A stretch of 64,000 bases of DNA from Anaerolineae bacterium. GTDB lineage: Bacteria > Chloroflexota > Anaerolineae > Promineifilales > Promineifilaceae. The stretch covers positions 1 to 64,000 of the forward strand of contig JAHBVI010000015.1 in assembly GCA_019637635.1 (NCBI GenBank). The letters run 5' to 3'. The notes beneath the pieces are model-generated. The model was not told where the DNA came from. It searched no databases and saw nothing but the letters and a program-made list of their open reading frames with translations. This document shows, piece by piece, positions 17,657 through 26,587 of the stretch (within the stretch, counting starts at the first letter, position 1; each line of letters starts with the position of its first letter). The position numbers were made by a program, and so were the translations under genes.

Positions 17657-18142
17657 ATGAGAGAAAGCAGCAAATACTATCCCCTGTATCAATTCTTCCG
17701 GGAATGTGGTGAAGATGTCATTCTGCTGACGGTGGCCGATGTGCAAAGCATTTTAGGGGGTGGCCTGCCGCTTAGCGCCCGCACGCAGCGCGCCTGGTGG
17801 AGCAACCGGCGCACTGCCCAGGCGCAATCGGCCGCCTGGTTAGAAGCCGGTTATCTGGTGGATAAACTCGACCTGGAAAACGGCCGTGTCACCTTCCGCA
17901 AAGAAGGCGTTATCCCCCCGCAGAAAATCCGGCGTGAAGGGGATATTGTTATGTGGAACAGCACTATGATTAAGGCGCTGCGGGAACACATGCACATGAA
18001 TCAGGCGGAATTTGCCCAGGAGCTGGGGGTGCGCCAACCCACCATCAGCGAATGGGAGACCGGCGCCTACGAACCTAAACGCTCCTCTTCCAAACTGCTA
18101 ACTTTGATTGCCGAACGCGCCGGATTCAAGTACGCCGCTTAA
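17657..18142 (+). CDS. DUF7662-like plus XRE helix-turn-helix protein
   Basis: 161 aa. Residues about 1-65 (YYPLYQFFRECGEDVILLT, then ILGGGLPLSARTQRAWWSN) resemble the DUF7662 module found in restriction- and toxin-linked proteins. Residues about 108-160 are a Cro/C1 helix-turn-helix (ALREHMHMNQAEFAQELGV then RQPTISEWETG). Likely a transcriptional regulator. Starts 7 bases after the antitoxin gene, so probably co-transcribed, and is followed by an intrinsic terminator. Confidence 0.75.
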   Translation: MRESSKYYPLYQFFRECGEDVILLTVADVQSILGGGLPLSARTQRAWWSNRRTAQAQSAAWLEAGYLVDKLDLENGRVTFRKEGVIPPQKIRREGDIVMWNSTMIKALREHMHMNQAEFAQELGVRQPTISEWETGAYEPKRSSSKLLTLIAERAGFKYAA

Positions 18143-18149
18143 CACAAAG

Positions 18150-18183
18150 AACTGAGAGGTTTTGCAGACCTGTCAGTTTTTTT
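18150..18183 (+). terminator. Intrinsic terminator
   Basis: AACTGA-g-AGGT / ACCT-g-TCAGTT stem around a TTTGCAG loop, followed by a run of seven or more T. Closes the small-gene island after the DUF7662-XRE gene. Confidence 0.9.
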
Positions 18184-18194
18184 GTAATTGGGTA

Positions 18195-18223
18195 TTGACA
18201 GATAATTCTATATCATATAAAAT
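18195..18223 (+). promoter_or_regulatory. Strong sigma70-like promoter with downstream hairpin
   Basis: Perfect TTGACA at 18195-18200, 17-bp spacer, TAAAAT at 18218-18223, in an AT-rich stretch. It drives the 69-aa gene at 18360. Between them at 18294-18320 is a perfect 12-bp hairpin AGTTCAACTTTT-GGG-AAAAGTTGAACT in the untranslated leader, so expression may be controlled at RNA level. Confidence 0.7.
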
Positions 18224-18359
18224 GATGTACGTTGGCGAATAAAATGTTGTGACGATCATAACACCGGCTGACAAATCTCGTCAAGGGGTAAAAAGTTCAA
18301 CTTTTGGGAAAAGTTGAACTCTTGAAAACCAGATACAAAGCGAAGAGGAAGTAGTTTTT

Positions 18360-18569
18360 ATGGCCGCATATAGTTTGGAGACCGTTTTATTGAAGTGGGA
18401 AAAAGGGGAATTGTCGCCCGAACAGGCAATCGGGCAGACGTTGTTGCTGGTGCAGGAGTTGGCGGAGCGGGTGGGGAATGTGGAGAAGCGGTTGATGGGG
18501 TCACGGCCGTTGGCGGAGCAACGGCCGTCGCCCGAACCACGCCCCCCATCCCCCAAAGACACGCTGTAG
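18360..18569 (+). CDS. Small protein of unknown function
   Basis: 69 aa. An N-terminal amphipathic helical part (MAAYSLETVLLKWEKG, then TLLLVQELAERVGNVEKRL) is followed by a Pro/Arg-rich tail with PSPEPRPPSPK. The gene has GAAGAGGAAG as ribosome site, a clear promoter and a hairpin terminator, so it is a real transcription unit. No family recognised. Confidence 0.65.
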   Translation: MAAYSLETVLLKWEKGELSPEQAIGQTLLLVQELAERVGNVEKRLMGSRPLAEQRPSPEPRPPSPKDTL

Positions 18570-18588
18570 GGAAGAGCGGAGGAAATAA

Positions 18589-18675
18589 AGAAGGCTCACC
18601 AATTTGGTGAGCCTTCTGCTTTTACGGATCACGTTTTACGTTTTACGGATTACGCCTTACGTTCTACGGATTACG
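18589..18675. terminator. Bidirectional hairpin plus heptamer repeat
   Basis: 18589-18617 is a 13-bp perfect stem AGAAGGCTCACCA / TGGTGAGCCTTCT with loop ATT, serving both convergent genes. Downstream, about 18622-18675 is a degenerate heptamer run (ACGTTTT, ACGGATT, ACGCCTT-like units) reaching the aor stop codon. Confidence 0.8.
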
Positions 18676-18679
18676 AAAA

Positions 18680-20620
18680 CTACAGTCCCAAATCATCCGG
18701 CCACTTCCAGGCCAGCCCCACGTCTTCCAGCGTGGCGCGGGTGGGTACGCCGGTGGCTACATCCCAACCGGCCTGTTCAAAATACATATCCAGGCCCGCC
18801 TGCAATTCCGCCTCATCCAGCACAATGCCATCGGAACGACCGCCGGTTAGCGCCTTGTGGAACAGCTTCTTCGGCAGCATATCCTGGTCGCGGGTCAGCC
18901 CCTCGCGGGCATTGTACGCCCGCATCAGGTTCAGGCGGCGACGGCCGATCTCCTGAATGTCCTCCACCGTCACGTCCCAGCCGGTGGCGGCAGCGTACAG
19001 GTCGGTGATGTCCTGCGGGCCGTAAAGCTGCCAGCCGGGGCCATAGACAAACTGGCAAATGGAAATGGTGTCCATGGCGCTGTAGTTGTATTGGGATTTC
19101 AGAGCGAACTCCACTTTTTCGGCGTTTAGCACTTTGGAGGGCTGCGGCTTGTCCAGCCCAATCTGGCTCAGGAAGCGATGGTAGGTGCTTTCATACGCCT
19201 TGGGTGAATAGAGCGGGTCATGTTCGGAGGATTGGTGATCCGCGCCAAAGGGGTTGACGGCGTAGATGAGGGCCAGGCTGCGTTTGACCTGGGGCATGTG
19301 CGCCGGGAGTTCCTGCCCTTTTACCGTCAGCAGGTATTCGTGGCCGCGCCCCAGTCGGTCGGCCGCTTTGCGCGAACCTTCGGCCAGGATGTCGCCAAAC
19401 CCTTCTCGCTTGAGCGTCTTTTCCAGCATGGCGATCATGGCTTCGGCATTGCCGTAACGTAATTCAATGCCTTCGGTGTCTTCGATGTTGATCACCTCAT
19501 TTTCAAAACATTCCATCGCCCAGGAGAGGGTCGCGCCGCAGGAGATCGTGTCTACGCCGTATTCATTGCACAACTGGTTGGCGTAGGTGACGGCGTGCAG
19601 GTCGCTAATGCCGCAGTAAGAGCCAAAGGTGGCAATGGTTTCGTATTCCGGGCCACCGTATTCGGGGATGAGTTTGTTGTTACGCCATTCAGACTCGACC
19701 ACCCGTTTGCAGCGGATGATGCAGGCGTAACAGGTGTCACGGCCGTCTTTATCCTGCCGCCCCGCCTCAGCGCCCCGCAGCAGCTCGTCATACAACCGCT
19801 CGCCGCTGATCGCTTCAGCGCTCTCAAAGAAACCGGCGTCCCAGTTGCGTGTAGGCAACCCGCCGCCGCCCTGGTTGGCCATGACGGTATCGGCCGTACC
19901 ATATTTGCCAAATGCTTCCATGTCGCTGCCGGGTAGTTCTTTGGCCCCTTGTTTGTGCAAAGCCGTAATGCCCTTTTTGTTGGCCGGATTCACTTTGCCG
20001 GTGCCGCGCACGGCAATTGCTTTCAGATTTTTGCTGCCCATAACCGCGCCCACGCCGGTGCGCCCCCAGGCGCGGTTGCTCATGTTCATTACGGCAGCAA
20101 AGTTTGCCAGCTTCTCCCCGGCCAGGCCGATCTGGGCAATTTCAATCTTTTTGTCACCCAATTCTGCTTTGATCGTTTCGTCCACATCCAGGGTTGCTTT
20201 GCCCCATAGATGAGCGGCGTCCCGTAATTCCGCCTGCCCGTCTTTGATCCAGAGATAGACCGGTTTGGCCGACGCGCCTTTGATAACGATGGCGTCAAAA
20301 CCGGCGTATTTGAGTTCGGCCGGCCAGAAGCCGCCTGCCTGGCTGTCGGCTGCGCCGCCGCTGCTGGGGGATTTGCAGGTGGCCGTGCAGCGGCTCTGGC
20401 CGCTGACGGGCAGGCCGGTGGGGGCGCTGGTGGCAAAAGTGAGGGTATTTTCCGGGCTAAGGGGATCTGCGCCAGGTGGGGTGTTTTTCCAGAGGTAATA
20501 CAGCCCCATCAGGCTGCCGCCCGCATAGTGGCGATAGAAATCTTCGGTGGGTTCTTCAATTTCTAGCTTGTGCTGAGATAGGTCTACGTGTAAGACTTTG
20601 CCGGTAAATCCGTGTAACAT
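18680..20620 (-). CDS. aor: Aldehyde:ferredoxin oxidoreductase family protein
   Basis: 646 aa tungsten/molybdenum-pterin enzyme that oxidises aldehydes to acids with ferredoxin as acceptor. N-terminus GFTGKVLHVDLSQHKLEIE, cofactor-binding WGRTGVGAVMGSKNLKAIAV, and iron-sulfur cysteines C297-x2-C300-x3-C304 with a fourth at C522 (SICQF), the canonical AOR set. Start at 20620 is supported by AAGGAGT upstream. A longer in-frame ORF upstream (to 20767) is the overlap with the neighbouring Uma2 gene. The subfamily substrate is undetermined. No pterin-synthesis gene is adjacent. Confidence 0.93.
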   Translation of the reverse strand: MLHGFTGKVLHVDLSQHKLEIEEPTEDFYRHYAGGSLMGLYYLWKNTPPGADPLSPENTLTFATSAPTGLPVSGQSRCTATCKSPSSGGAADSQAGGFWPAELKYAGFDAIVIKGASAKPVYLWIKDGQAELRDAAHLWGKATLDVDETIKAELGDKKIEIAQIGLAGEKLANFAAVMNMSNRAWGRTGVGAVMGSKNLKAIAVRGTGKVNPANKKGITALHKQGAKELPGSDMEAFGKYGTADTVMANQGGGGLPTRNWDAGFFESAEAISGERLYDELLRGAEAGRQDKDGRDTCYACIIRCKRVVESEWRNNKLIPEYGGPEYETIATFGSYCGISDLHAVTYANQLCNEYGVDTISCGATLSWAMECFENEVINIEDTEGIELRYGNAEAMIAMLEKTLKREGFGDILAEGSRKAADRLGRGHEYLLTVKGQELPAHMPQVKRSLALIYAVNPFGADHQSSEHDPLYSPKAYESTYHRFLSQIGLDKPQPSKVLNAEKVEFALKSQYNYSAMDTISICQFVYGPGWQLYGPQDITDLYAAATGWDVTVEDIQEIGRRRLNLMRAYNAREGLTRDQDMLPKKLFHKALTGGRSDGIVLDEAELQAGLDMYFEQAGWDVATGVPTRATLEDVGLAWKWPDDLGL

Positions 20621-20651
20621 GGGAAATACTCCTTTTTCGTGGGGGTCTGGT

Positions 20652-21353
20652 TTATAAGTTCTCGTAGTTTGCCAGTTTACGGCGTAATTCGACCAGTTCA
20701 GCCTCGGCAGCCTCAGCACGTTGGCGTTCAAATTCAGCGGCCGTAGGTACAGGTTGTCCATTTTCATCGTACAGGCGCAGCCAGACGGCCGTTTCCTTTT
20801 GATAGACGCCTTCCCACGTGCCTAACCAGGCTTCTAACTGGCTGCTCCAGAGACGGCCGTTGTCATCCGGTTCAATGGGCACATACTCTTCACCGACCAG
20901 CCGCCACCCCTGTAAATGATTTTCGTCGGGGTCATAACAAAAGTAGTCGGTGGTGCGGAATGTTTGCCGGTACAAATCTTTTTTGGAACCCAGGTCTGTC
21001 TCTTTGGTGGTGGGGGACATGAGTTCGATGATGATGTTGGGGTAACGGCCGTTTTCCTCCCACACTACCCATTTCTGCCGGGAGTGGCCGCCATCAATCT
21101 CTTTAACCACAAAAAAGTCTGGCCCTTTGTAGTCCCGGTTGCGCACCTGTTGCAGACTGTAATAGATAAACATGTTTCCACCGGCAAAAAAGTCCGATCT
21201 ATCTGCCCAGCGGTGGCGCACTACATCAATGAGCAAGCTAATCTGATCACGATGCCAGTTTGATTCCAACGGTTCACCATCCTCCTCCGGTAAATCTGTG
21301 GGGGGCAAATCCGGAATTTCATAACGTTCCAGCACTTCAATAAATTGGCTCAT
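20652..21353 (-). CDS. Uma2-family (DUF820) nuclease-fold protein
   Basis: 233 aa. PD-(D/E)XK fold typical of Uma2 proteins, which are abundant in Cyanobacteria and Chloroflexota: GPDFFVVKEIDGG supplies the PD, then NIIIELMSPTTKETDLGSK the ELxS part and YRQTFRTTDYFCYDP. The C-terminal 35 residues form a charged helix (RQRAEAAEAELVELRRKLA). The biological role of the family is unclear. Ends 31 bp before the aor start, same strand. Confidence 0.9.
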   Translation of the reverse strand: MSQFIEVLERYEIPDLPPTDLPEEDGEPLESNWHRDQISLLIDVVRHRWADRSDFFAGGNMFIYYSLQQVRNRDYKGPDFFVVKEIDGGHSRQKWVVWEENGRYPNIIIELMSPTTKETDLGSKKDLYRQTFRTTDYFCYDPDENHLQGWRLVGEEYVPIEPDDNGRLWSSQLEAWLGTWEGVYQKETAVWLRLYDENGQPVPTAAEFERQRAEAAEAELVELRRKLANYENL

Positions 21354-21480
21354 ATTTTTTTCACAGCGGTTGCGGGTTGCCGGCAGGTACGTGCCACTTG
21401 CGACCTGCCACTCATTGAAAATTAACTGTGCCGATACAGAATGGCGCTATTGTAACACAAATGCTAACGTCAGGTTCAAT

Positions 21481-23154
21481 TTAGCCACCACGCCGGGGTG
21501 GGGGGGCGTTGGGGGATTCGACGGGGGTGACGGTACCGTAGGGCGCCCAGGTGGGGTGGCTGTCGTAGGTGTCATCCTGGGTGACGCGGGTGGCGCTGCC
21601 ATCGGCCAGATTGAGGACAAAGAGGTCATCTTCAAAGATGAAGGCGATGTGCTGCCCGTCTGGCGCCCAGGCCATGAAGGATTGGTCACGGGAGAAGCGG
21701 CTGTTTTCGCCGGGTGGGGGGTAGAGCTGACGGCCGTTGCTGCCATCCACATCCATCACCCACAGCGTATAATTGCTGCGCAGACTGTCCAGGGGATCGG
21801 TGGTGCGCAGATAAGCGATCTGTTCGTTGTCCGGCGACCAGTGCATATGCGCCCACATGCCGGCCTGCTCCACAAATGCGGCGGCGACGGGTATGCTAAT
21901 GCCCACCACGTGGTTATCAAACTGCATCGTTTGTTCGTCAGCGCCGTTGTGTTGAGTGAAGGCCAGGAAACGGCCGTCTGGCGACCAGGTGAGCGAAGGT
22001 ACCCAGACCCAATCGGCGCGGGTGTTGTAGGGGGTGAAGCGCTGTAATACCAGTCGGTCGTCGTTGGGATTGGGGGAACGGGTGTCAATCAGCCCTACTT
22101 CGTTGGCGTAGCTGTAGGCCAGGGTACGGCCGTTGGGCGACCAGGCATAATTCCCGCCCCACCAGCCGTTGAGCGCCGGGTAGGCGTCTATGATTTGGGT
22201 GGTGGTGAACGCGGCCGTGTCGGTCAGGGGCATGGTCAGCAGCCAGAGGTCGTTGTTCGCCTCCCAGCCGGGCGGTTGGGCGCTGGCGGCGGCGGTGGTG
22301 TAGGCGATTTGCCAGGTATTGGTGATAACCGGATTCCAACCGGCCCACAACACATTGTCCACGCCCAAATCAACGGGCACGGCGCCCGGCTGCACACCCA
22401 CGAGCCACAGGCTGTTGCTAAAACTGCCGGTGATGGTATCAACCTGGGTGTAAAGTAACTGGCTGGCGTCTGGGGAGAGGGCAAAGACACGGCCGTCCAG
22501 TTGTCCATCCAGCGCCAGTTGTTCGGGCACGGCCGTGCTGCCGCGCATGAGTACGGGCGCGCCGCCGCTGATGTAGGCCAGCAGGCCGGGAAAATAGGCA
22601 ATGCCCCGGTTGGCGCCAATGCCGATCAAGACCACTTCGTCCTGGGGTTCAACGATCACGGTTTCGTTGGTGCGAATGCGAGAGGCTTCCACCCCATCGC
22701 GGAAGAGCAGGCGAATGGTTACTTCGCGCTGACCGGGGCTGCCGGGCTGTACAATCTGGGGGGCATCGTCGGCCGTCATGGTGTCGGTGCGTGCGTAGCG
22801 GCGTTCGTAGGGGATGGTTTCGGTGATGACCTGAATTTCCTCGGCGACGCGGATAACGGTCACGGCCGTGCCCTCCACCAATGGCGTAAACAACGGCGGT
22901 GTTATCTCATCCAGTTCTCCCAATTCCAGGCCTGCTTCCGCCAGCAGTTCCCGCACAGTAGCCGCGCTGGTTGTTAAGTTGTAGGTCTGGCCATCGGCCG
23001 TCAGTTGTACGGGGATTGGTTGCTGGCTTTGGGTAACAGCCGGGGGTTGGCTGCAACTGATGAGAAGAAAAAGAAGTAGGGGCCAGGCAGTTGGGTATAA
23101 CCTTGTTTTGCCAAGCCATTTTTGCCCCAACTGCCTCGCCCCTACAGAAATCAT
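21481..23154 (-). CDS. G5-domain and beta-propeller lipoprotein
   Basis: 557 aa exported protein. The membrane segment ends in a lipobox-like LLISC. Next come a DUF348-type ubiquitin-like part (VQLTADGQTYNLTTSAATV) and a G5 domain (VIRVAEEIQVITETIPYERR to TVIVEPQDEVVLIG), both known from peptidoglycan- or polysaccharide-associated proteins. Residues about 215-545 form a TolB/WD40-like propeller with repeated WSPDGR-type blades (YAWSPNGRTLAY, LTWSPDGRFLAF, MHWSPDNEQIAY, MAWAPDGQHIAF). Start at 23154 gives an ATGA overlap with the upstream gene; a GTG 12 bases earlier is possible. Probably a cell-envelope sensor or scaffold (inference). Confidence 0.82.
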   Translation of the reverse strand: MISVGARQLGQKWLGKTRLYPTAWPLLLFLLISCSQPPAVTQSQQPIPVQLTADGQTYNLTTSAATVRELLAEAGLELGELDEITPPLFTPLVEGTAVTVIRVAEEIQVITETIPYERRYARTDTMTADDAPQIVQPGSPGQREVTIRLLFRDGVEASRIRTNETVIVEPQDEVVLIGIGANRGIAYFPGLLAYISGGAPVLMRGSTAVPEQLALDGQLDGRVFALSPDASQLLYTQVDTITGSFSNSLWLVGVQPGAVPVDLGVDNVLWAGWNPVITNTWQIAYTTAAASAQPPGWEANNDLWLLTMPLTDTAAFTTTQIIDAYPALNGWWGGNYAWSPNGRTLAYSYANEVGLIDTRSPNPNDDRLVLQRFTPYNTRADWVWVPSLTWSPDGRFLAFTQHNGADEQTMQFDNHVVGISIPVAAAFVEQAGMWAHMHWSPDNEQIAYLRTTDPLDSLRSNYTLWVMDVDGSNGRQLYPPPGENSRFSRDQSFMAWAPDGQHIAFIFEDDLFVLNLADGSATRVTQDDTYDSHPTWAPYGTVTPVESPNAPPPRRGG

Positions 23155-23549
23155 GCTTGCTGCCACAGTTCGCGCACGTCGGGGGCCAGCGATTTGGCGA
23201 CGGCCTGGTTGGTGTCGTTGTCAATCAACGCTTTGACGCCGTGGAAAACGGCCGTGATGGGGATTTTGGTAAATTGCCAGTCGCTGTTGCCGCTGCGTTT
23301 GGAAACTTCAAACTGAAAATCATACTGGCTCATGGTTTTATTGCGGAAATGAACCAGCCAAAACAACCGGGTCAGGTCGTGGCTCAGTTCTTCGGGTAAT
23401 GCCTTTGCCAGCTTCTTTTTTGTTTTGCGGTCTAAGTTGACGCCGAGAGTTTTGAGCACGGCCGTACTCCAGCGCCGGGCATGAGCCGGTGTGCGTAGGC
23501 TGCCCAGGGTTTGTACAGTTTGGTAATAGGTATCTAAGTGGTCGTTCAT
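23151..23549 (-). CDS. DUF2267-like protein
   Basis: 132 aa if started at MNDHLDTYY. The pattern TLGSLRTPAHARRWSTAVL, LGVNLDRKTKKKLAKALPEE resembles the DUF2267 helical repeat (two modules that bring an LP(K/E)EL motif). Function unknown. A longer ORF to 23645 starts in repeat-like intergenic sequence and is less likely. Translationally coupled (ATGA) to the downstream propeller lipoprotein. Confidence 0.65.
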   Translation of the reverse strand: MNDHLDTYYQTVQTLGSLRTPAHARRWSTAVLKTLGVNLDRKTKKKLAKALPEELSHDLTRLFWLVHFRNKTMSQYDFQFEVSKRSGNSDWQFTKIPITAVFHGVKALIDNDTNQAVAKSLAPDVRELWQQA

Positions 23550-23661
23550 GGTTTCGTTTACAAGGATGGCGCGGTTGGAAACCGGCCACTGCCCGTTGTT
23601 CTGTCCTCCACGTCTTGTTTTACCCCGCAAGAGAGGCGGCGTCAAGGCGTCAAAGTGACGA

Positions 23662-23689
23662 TTGACGTTTTAAGACAAACTGGTATACT
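23662..23689 (+). promoter_or_regulatory. rplY: Promoter of the bL25 gene
   Basis: TTGACG at 23662-23667, 16-bp spacer, TATACT at 23684-23689. The transcript would carry a leader of about 95 nt with the hairpin at 23743-23775. Confidence 0.65.
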
Positions 23690-23742
23690 TCCGCCGCTTG
23701 TTTGCCCGGCTGCAAACAAGTTTTTCGTTTAATACTGAACGC

Positions 23743-23775
23743 AGACCCTAAGGGTTTTCCCAATCCTTAGGGTCT
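23743..23775 (+). promoter_or_regulatory. Leader hairpin before rplY
   Basis: 11-bp perfect stem AGACCCTAAGG / CCTTAGGGTCT followed by TTTAATTGAGG. It belongs to the AGAC...GTCT hairpin family seen at 57406, 59191, 59688 and 61548. Its place between promoter and start suggests attenuation or an autoregulatory ribosomal-protein leader, but the T run is short. Confidence 0.55.
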
Positions 23776-23793
23776 TTAATTGAGGATTTGAAG

Positions 23794-24435
23794 ATGTCTG
23801 AGAAATTAACCATTGCCGCCGAACCACGTACCGTTGTCGGCAAACAAGTGAAACAACTGCGTCGGGCAGGAATGATTCCGGCCATCATTTACGGGCAGCG
23901 TGAACCGGTTGCCATTCAATTAGAGAATAAATCCTTGCGGCGTGTGCTGCGACATGCCAGCACCACCCACCTGATTGATTTGGAGTTACAGAGCGGCATA
24001 CGCACCGTTTTGGCCCGTGAAATCCAACAACATCCGACACGCGGTGATTTGATTCATGTGGACTTTATGGAAGTGAACATGGCCGAGACAATCACTTCGG
24101 AAGCGGAATTGGTGCTGGTAGGCGAAGTAGATGAGTCTTTGAAAAGTTTAGGCACGGTGGTGATGCTGGTACAGTCTGTAGAAATTGAGTGCTTGCCGGG
24201 TGATCTGGTATCGGAAATTGAAGTGCAGGCCGCCGGGATTGCTTCCGCAGATGATGTCATTTACATTAGCGACCTGCAATTGCCGAAAGGGGTTACGATT
24301 CTGGCCGATCCAGAAACGGTTGTGGCTCATTTTGAATATAATCTGACCGCCGAACAGGCTGAGGCCGAAGAAGAGGCCATGACCTCGGTGGAAAGTGTGG
24401 AAGTGGTGGAAAAAGGCAAACGCGAAGAGGATTAA
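23794..24435 (+). CDS. rplY: 50S ribosomal protein bL25 (CTC form)
   Basis: 213 aa, the long Ctc-type bL25 that binds 5S rRNA. The N-terminal L25 domain has GKQVKQLRRAGMIPAIIYG and HVDFMEV. The C-terminal TL5-like domain has VEIECLPGDLVSEIEV and ISDLQLPKGV. The tail is acidic. Start ATG 23794 with GAGGA upstream. A TTG six bases earlier is open but less likely. Followed by a strong intrinsic terminator. Confidence 0.95.
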   Translation: MSEKLTIAAEPRTVVGKQVKQLRRAGMIPAIIYGQREPVAIQLENKSLRRVLRHASTTHLIDLELQSGIRTVLAREIQQHPTRGDLIHVDFMEVNMAETITSEAELVLVGEVDESLKSLGTVVMLVQSVEIECLPGDLVSEIEVQAAGIASADDVIYISDLQLPKGVTILADPETVVAHFEYNLTAEQAEAEEEAMTSVESVEVVEKGKREED

Positions 24436-24475
24436 TCGCCTCACGTCTGAAGGGCACTACTTCTCCAATATGCAC

Positions 24476-24506
24476 AAAAGGCTGGACAATCGTTCCAGCC
24501 TTTTTT
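24476..24506 (+). terminator. Intrinsic terminator of rplY
   Basis: AAAAGGCTGGA / TCCAGCCTTTT stem with a 7-base loop and six T. From 24515 to 24570 the gap continues as AGAGATTA/CAATCTCC-type heptamer repeats. Confidence 0.92.
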
Positions 24507-24571
24507 GTTAAAGAAGTGATTGAGAGATTAAGAGCCTTAATCTCTTATTCTCCCAATCTCCCAATCTCAGT

Positions 24572-26587
24572 ATGAAGCCCTGGCAGGAAAAGGTTCTACT
24601 CGTCATTATTTTGCTCACGGCCGTGTCCCTGCGGCTGACGGGTATTGATTGGGACGCCTACCAGCATTACCACCCCGATGAGCGGTACATTACCTGGGTG
24701 GCTACCACCATTGAATTTCCGGCCAACTGGCGCACGGCGCTCAACCCCACCCAATCGAGTTTTAACCCGTTTTACTGGCCGCCAGACGCCGCCAGCGAGG
24801 GCATTGTGGTGCTGCAAGACGAGCATCGGGATTTTGCCTATGGGCATCTGCCGCTCTATCTGGGTGTGGCCGCCACGCGGCTGGTGGAGCGGATTGGCCC
24901 GGCGCTGGTCGGCTTTTTCCCGGCGGAGTGGTTGTTGACCCGTGACCTGTTGAATGGGGTGGGAGCGATAGAGTTTCGGCATCTCACGGCCGTGTCCCGC
25001 GCCTTCACCGCCCTTTTTGACACCGCCACCGTGCTGCTGGTCTATCTGTTGGGCAAACGGCTGTATAACGCCCCGGTGGGCCTGCTCGCTGCCGCCTTCC
25101 TGGCCGTCAACGTCATGCACATCCAACTGGCCCACTTTTTCATCTCCGACCCGTATCTCACCTTCTTTGTGACGGCGGCGCTCTTTTGTATGGTGGCAAG
25201 TAGCAAGTGGCAAGTGGCAAGTGATGAATCACGCATCACGCATCACGCATCACGCCGATTACTTCTCTACCTCTCTCTGGCGGCCATCAGCGTTGGTCTG
25301 GCAATCGGGTCAAAGTTCACAGCCGTACTCCTCCTGCTGCCTCTCGCCTTAACAATTTATGTGACGGGTGGGGAGCGGTGGGTGCGGTGGCTGGTCACGG
25401 CCGTGTTTGTAGCGGGCATCACCTTTTTTGTGACCAATCCGTTTGCCGTGTTGGATTTGACGTGTGAGGTCGTGACGCCGGCGGCCACCATAGGCCCAAT
25501 CCCCGTTCCCGAACTCGATTGGCGCTCCTGTTACCTGCAAGACATTGTGACCCAGGGCGCAATGGTGCGCGGCAGTAGCGATGTGACCTTTGCGCGGCAA
25601 TACACCGACACCTGGCCCTATCTCTATTTTGTAGAAATGCAACTGCGCTGGGGCATGGGCCTGCTCCTGGGGCTGGCGGCCTTTGCCGGACTGGCCTGGG
25701 AAATCTGGCGGGTCGGTAAAAGCTGGTCGAAACAATCTGATAACTCACCCGTAACGCTCAATCTCCAATCTCCAATCTCCAATCTCATCCTCCTTTCCTG
25801 GATCATCCCCTTCTTCCTGCTCACCGGCGCGTTCCAGGTCAAATTTATGCGCTATTTGCAGCCGATTACCCCATTTTTAATGATTTATGCGGCGGCGCTG
25901 CTGTTGAGTATTCGTTGGCGGTGGGCGAGATGGGGGGCGGTCACGGCCGTACTGCTTACCACCACCCTCTACGCCCTCAGCTTCGTCAATATGTATCACC
26001 AACCCCACCCCTGGCTGGCCGGGTCGGCCTGGGTGTATGAAAACGTGTCGCCTGGGGCGCTCATCCTCAGCGAACAGTGGGATGACGCCCTACCCTCGAC
26101 CATGCTGGTGGAGGGCGCACCCCGTTTCCGCAGCGAATATCGCAGCGAAGAACTCACCTGGCTCACCGGCGCCGACGAAGCCGACAACGCAGCCAAGCTG
26201 GAACGAAACCTGGCGCGGCTGGCGGCGGGCGATTACCTGACCATCATGTCTAATCGGGTGTATGGCGTCGCTCCCCGGCTCAATGAACGGTATCCCCTCT
26301 CCGGCCAATACCACCAACTGCTGTTTGATGGTTCGTTGGGCTACGAACCGGTCTATGTCACCACGCGCATGCCCACTCTGTTGGGCATCCGTCTCTATGC
26401 GGATCGATTTGGTTGGCCGGGTCTGACACCCCCCGATGAAGTCGAAACCTTGCTGGCTGCCCAACCTACCCTCAATTTAGGTCGCGCCGACGAGAGTTTC
26501 ACCGTCTACGACCAACCCCTGCTCATCATCTTCCAAAATTCCGGCCACCTGAGTGTGGAAGAGATTCGAGCGTTGTTTGAGCCGTGA
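24572..26587 (+). CDS. GT-C family membrane glycosyltransferase (PMT/ArnT-like)
   Basis: 671-aa polytopic membrane protein. The first helix (VLLVIILLTAVSLRLTGI) is followed by YHPDERYI with the acidic pair D36-E37 in the first extracytoplasmic loop, the catalytic feature of GT-C enzymes. About ten more helices follow, then a soluble C-terminal region from about residue 470. It likely transfers sugar from a polyprenyl-phosphate donor to an envelope acceptor (inference). Two heptamer runs lie inside the gene, at 25193-25255 (about residues 208-228) and 25759-25786, both in hydrophilic loops. The stop codon falls in another heptamer repeat. Confidence 0.8.
   Translation: MKPWQEKVLLVIILLTAVSLRLTGIDWDAYQHYHPDERYITWVATTIEFPANWRTALNPTQSSFNPFYWPPDAASEGIVVLQDEHRDFAYGHLPLYLGVAATRLVERIGPALVGFFPAEWLLTRDLLNGVGAIEFRHLTAVSRAFTALFDTATVLLVYLLGKRLYNAPVGLLAAAFLAVNVMHIQLAHFFISDPYLTFFVTAALFCMVASSKWQVASDESRITHHASRRLLLYLSLAAISVGLAIGSKFTAVLLLLPLALTIYVTGGERWVRWLVTAVFVAGITFFVTNPFAVLDLTCEVVTPAATIGPIPVPELDWRSCYLQDIVTQGAMVRGSSDVTFARQYTDTWPYLYFVEMQLRWGMGLLLGLAAFAGLAWEIWRVGKSWSKQSDNSPVTLNLQSPISNLILLSWIIPFFLLTGAFQVKFMRYLQPITPFLMIYAAALLLSIRWRWARWGAVTAVLLTTTLYALSFVNMYHQPHPWLAGSAWVYENVSPGALILSEQWDDALPSTMLVEGAPRFRSEYRSEELTWLTGADEADNAAKLERNLARLAAGDYLTIMSNRVYGVAPRLNERYPLSGQYHQLLFDGSLGYEPVYVTTRMPTLLGIRLYADRFGWPGLTPPDEVETLLAAQPTLNLGRADESFTVYDQPLLIIFQNSGHLSVEEIRALFEP
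25193..25255 (+). repeat. Nine heptamers inside the GT-C gene
   Basis: Units GTGGCAA, GTAGCAA, GTGGCAA, GTGGCAA, GTGATGA, then ATCACGC four times: 63 bp, exactly 21 codons. The encoded segment (about MVASSKWQVAS then DESRITHHASR) is hydrophilic and sits between membrane helices. A second run, CAATCTC four times, is at 25759-25786. Confidence 0.88.

Noticed and set aside
20621..20767. N-terminal extension of the aldehyde oxidoreductase
   Set aside because: It overlaps the Uma2 gene, and AAGGAGT sits directly before the family-like start at 20620.
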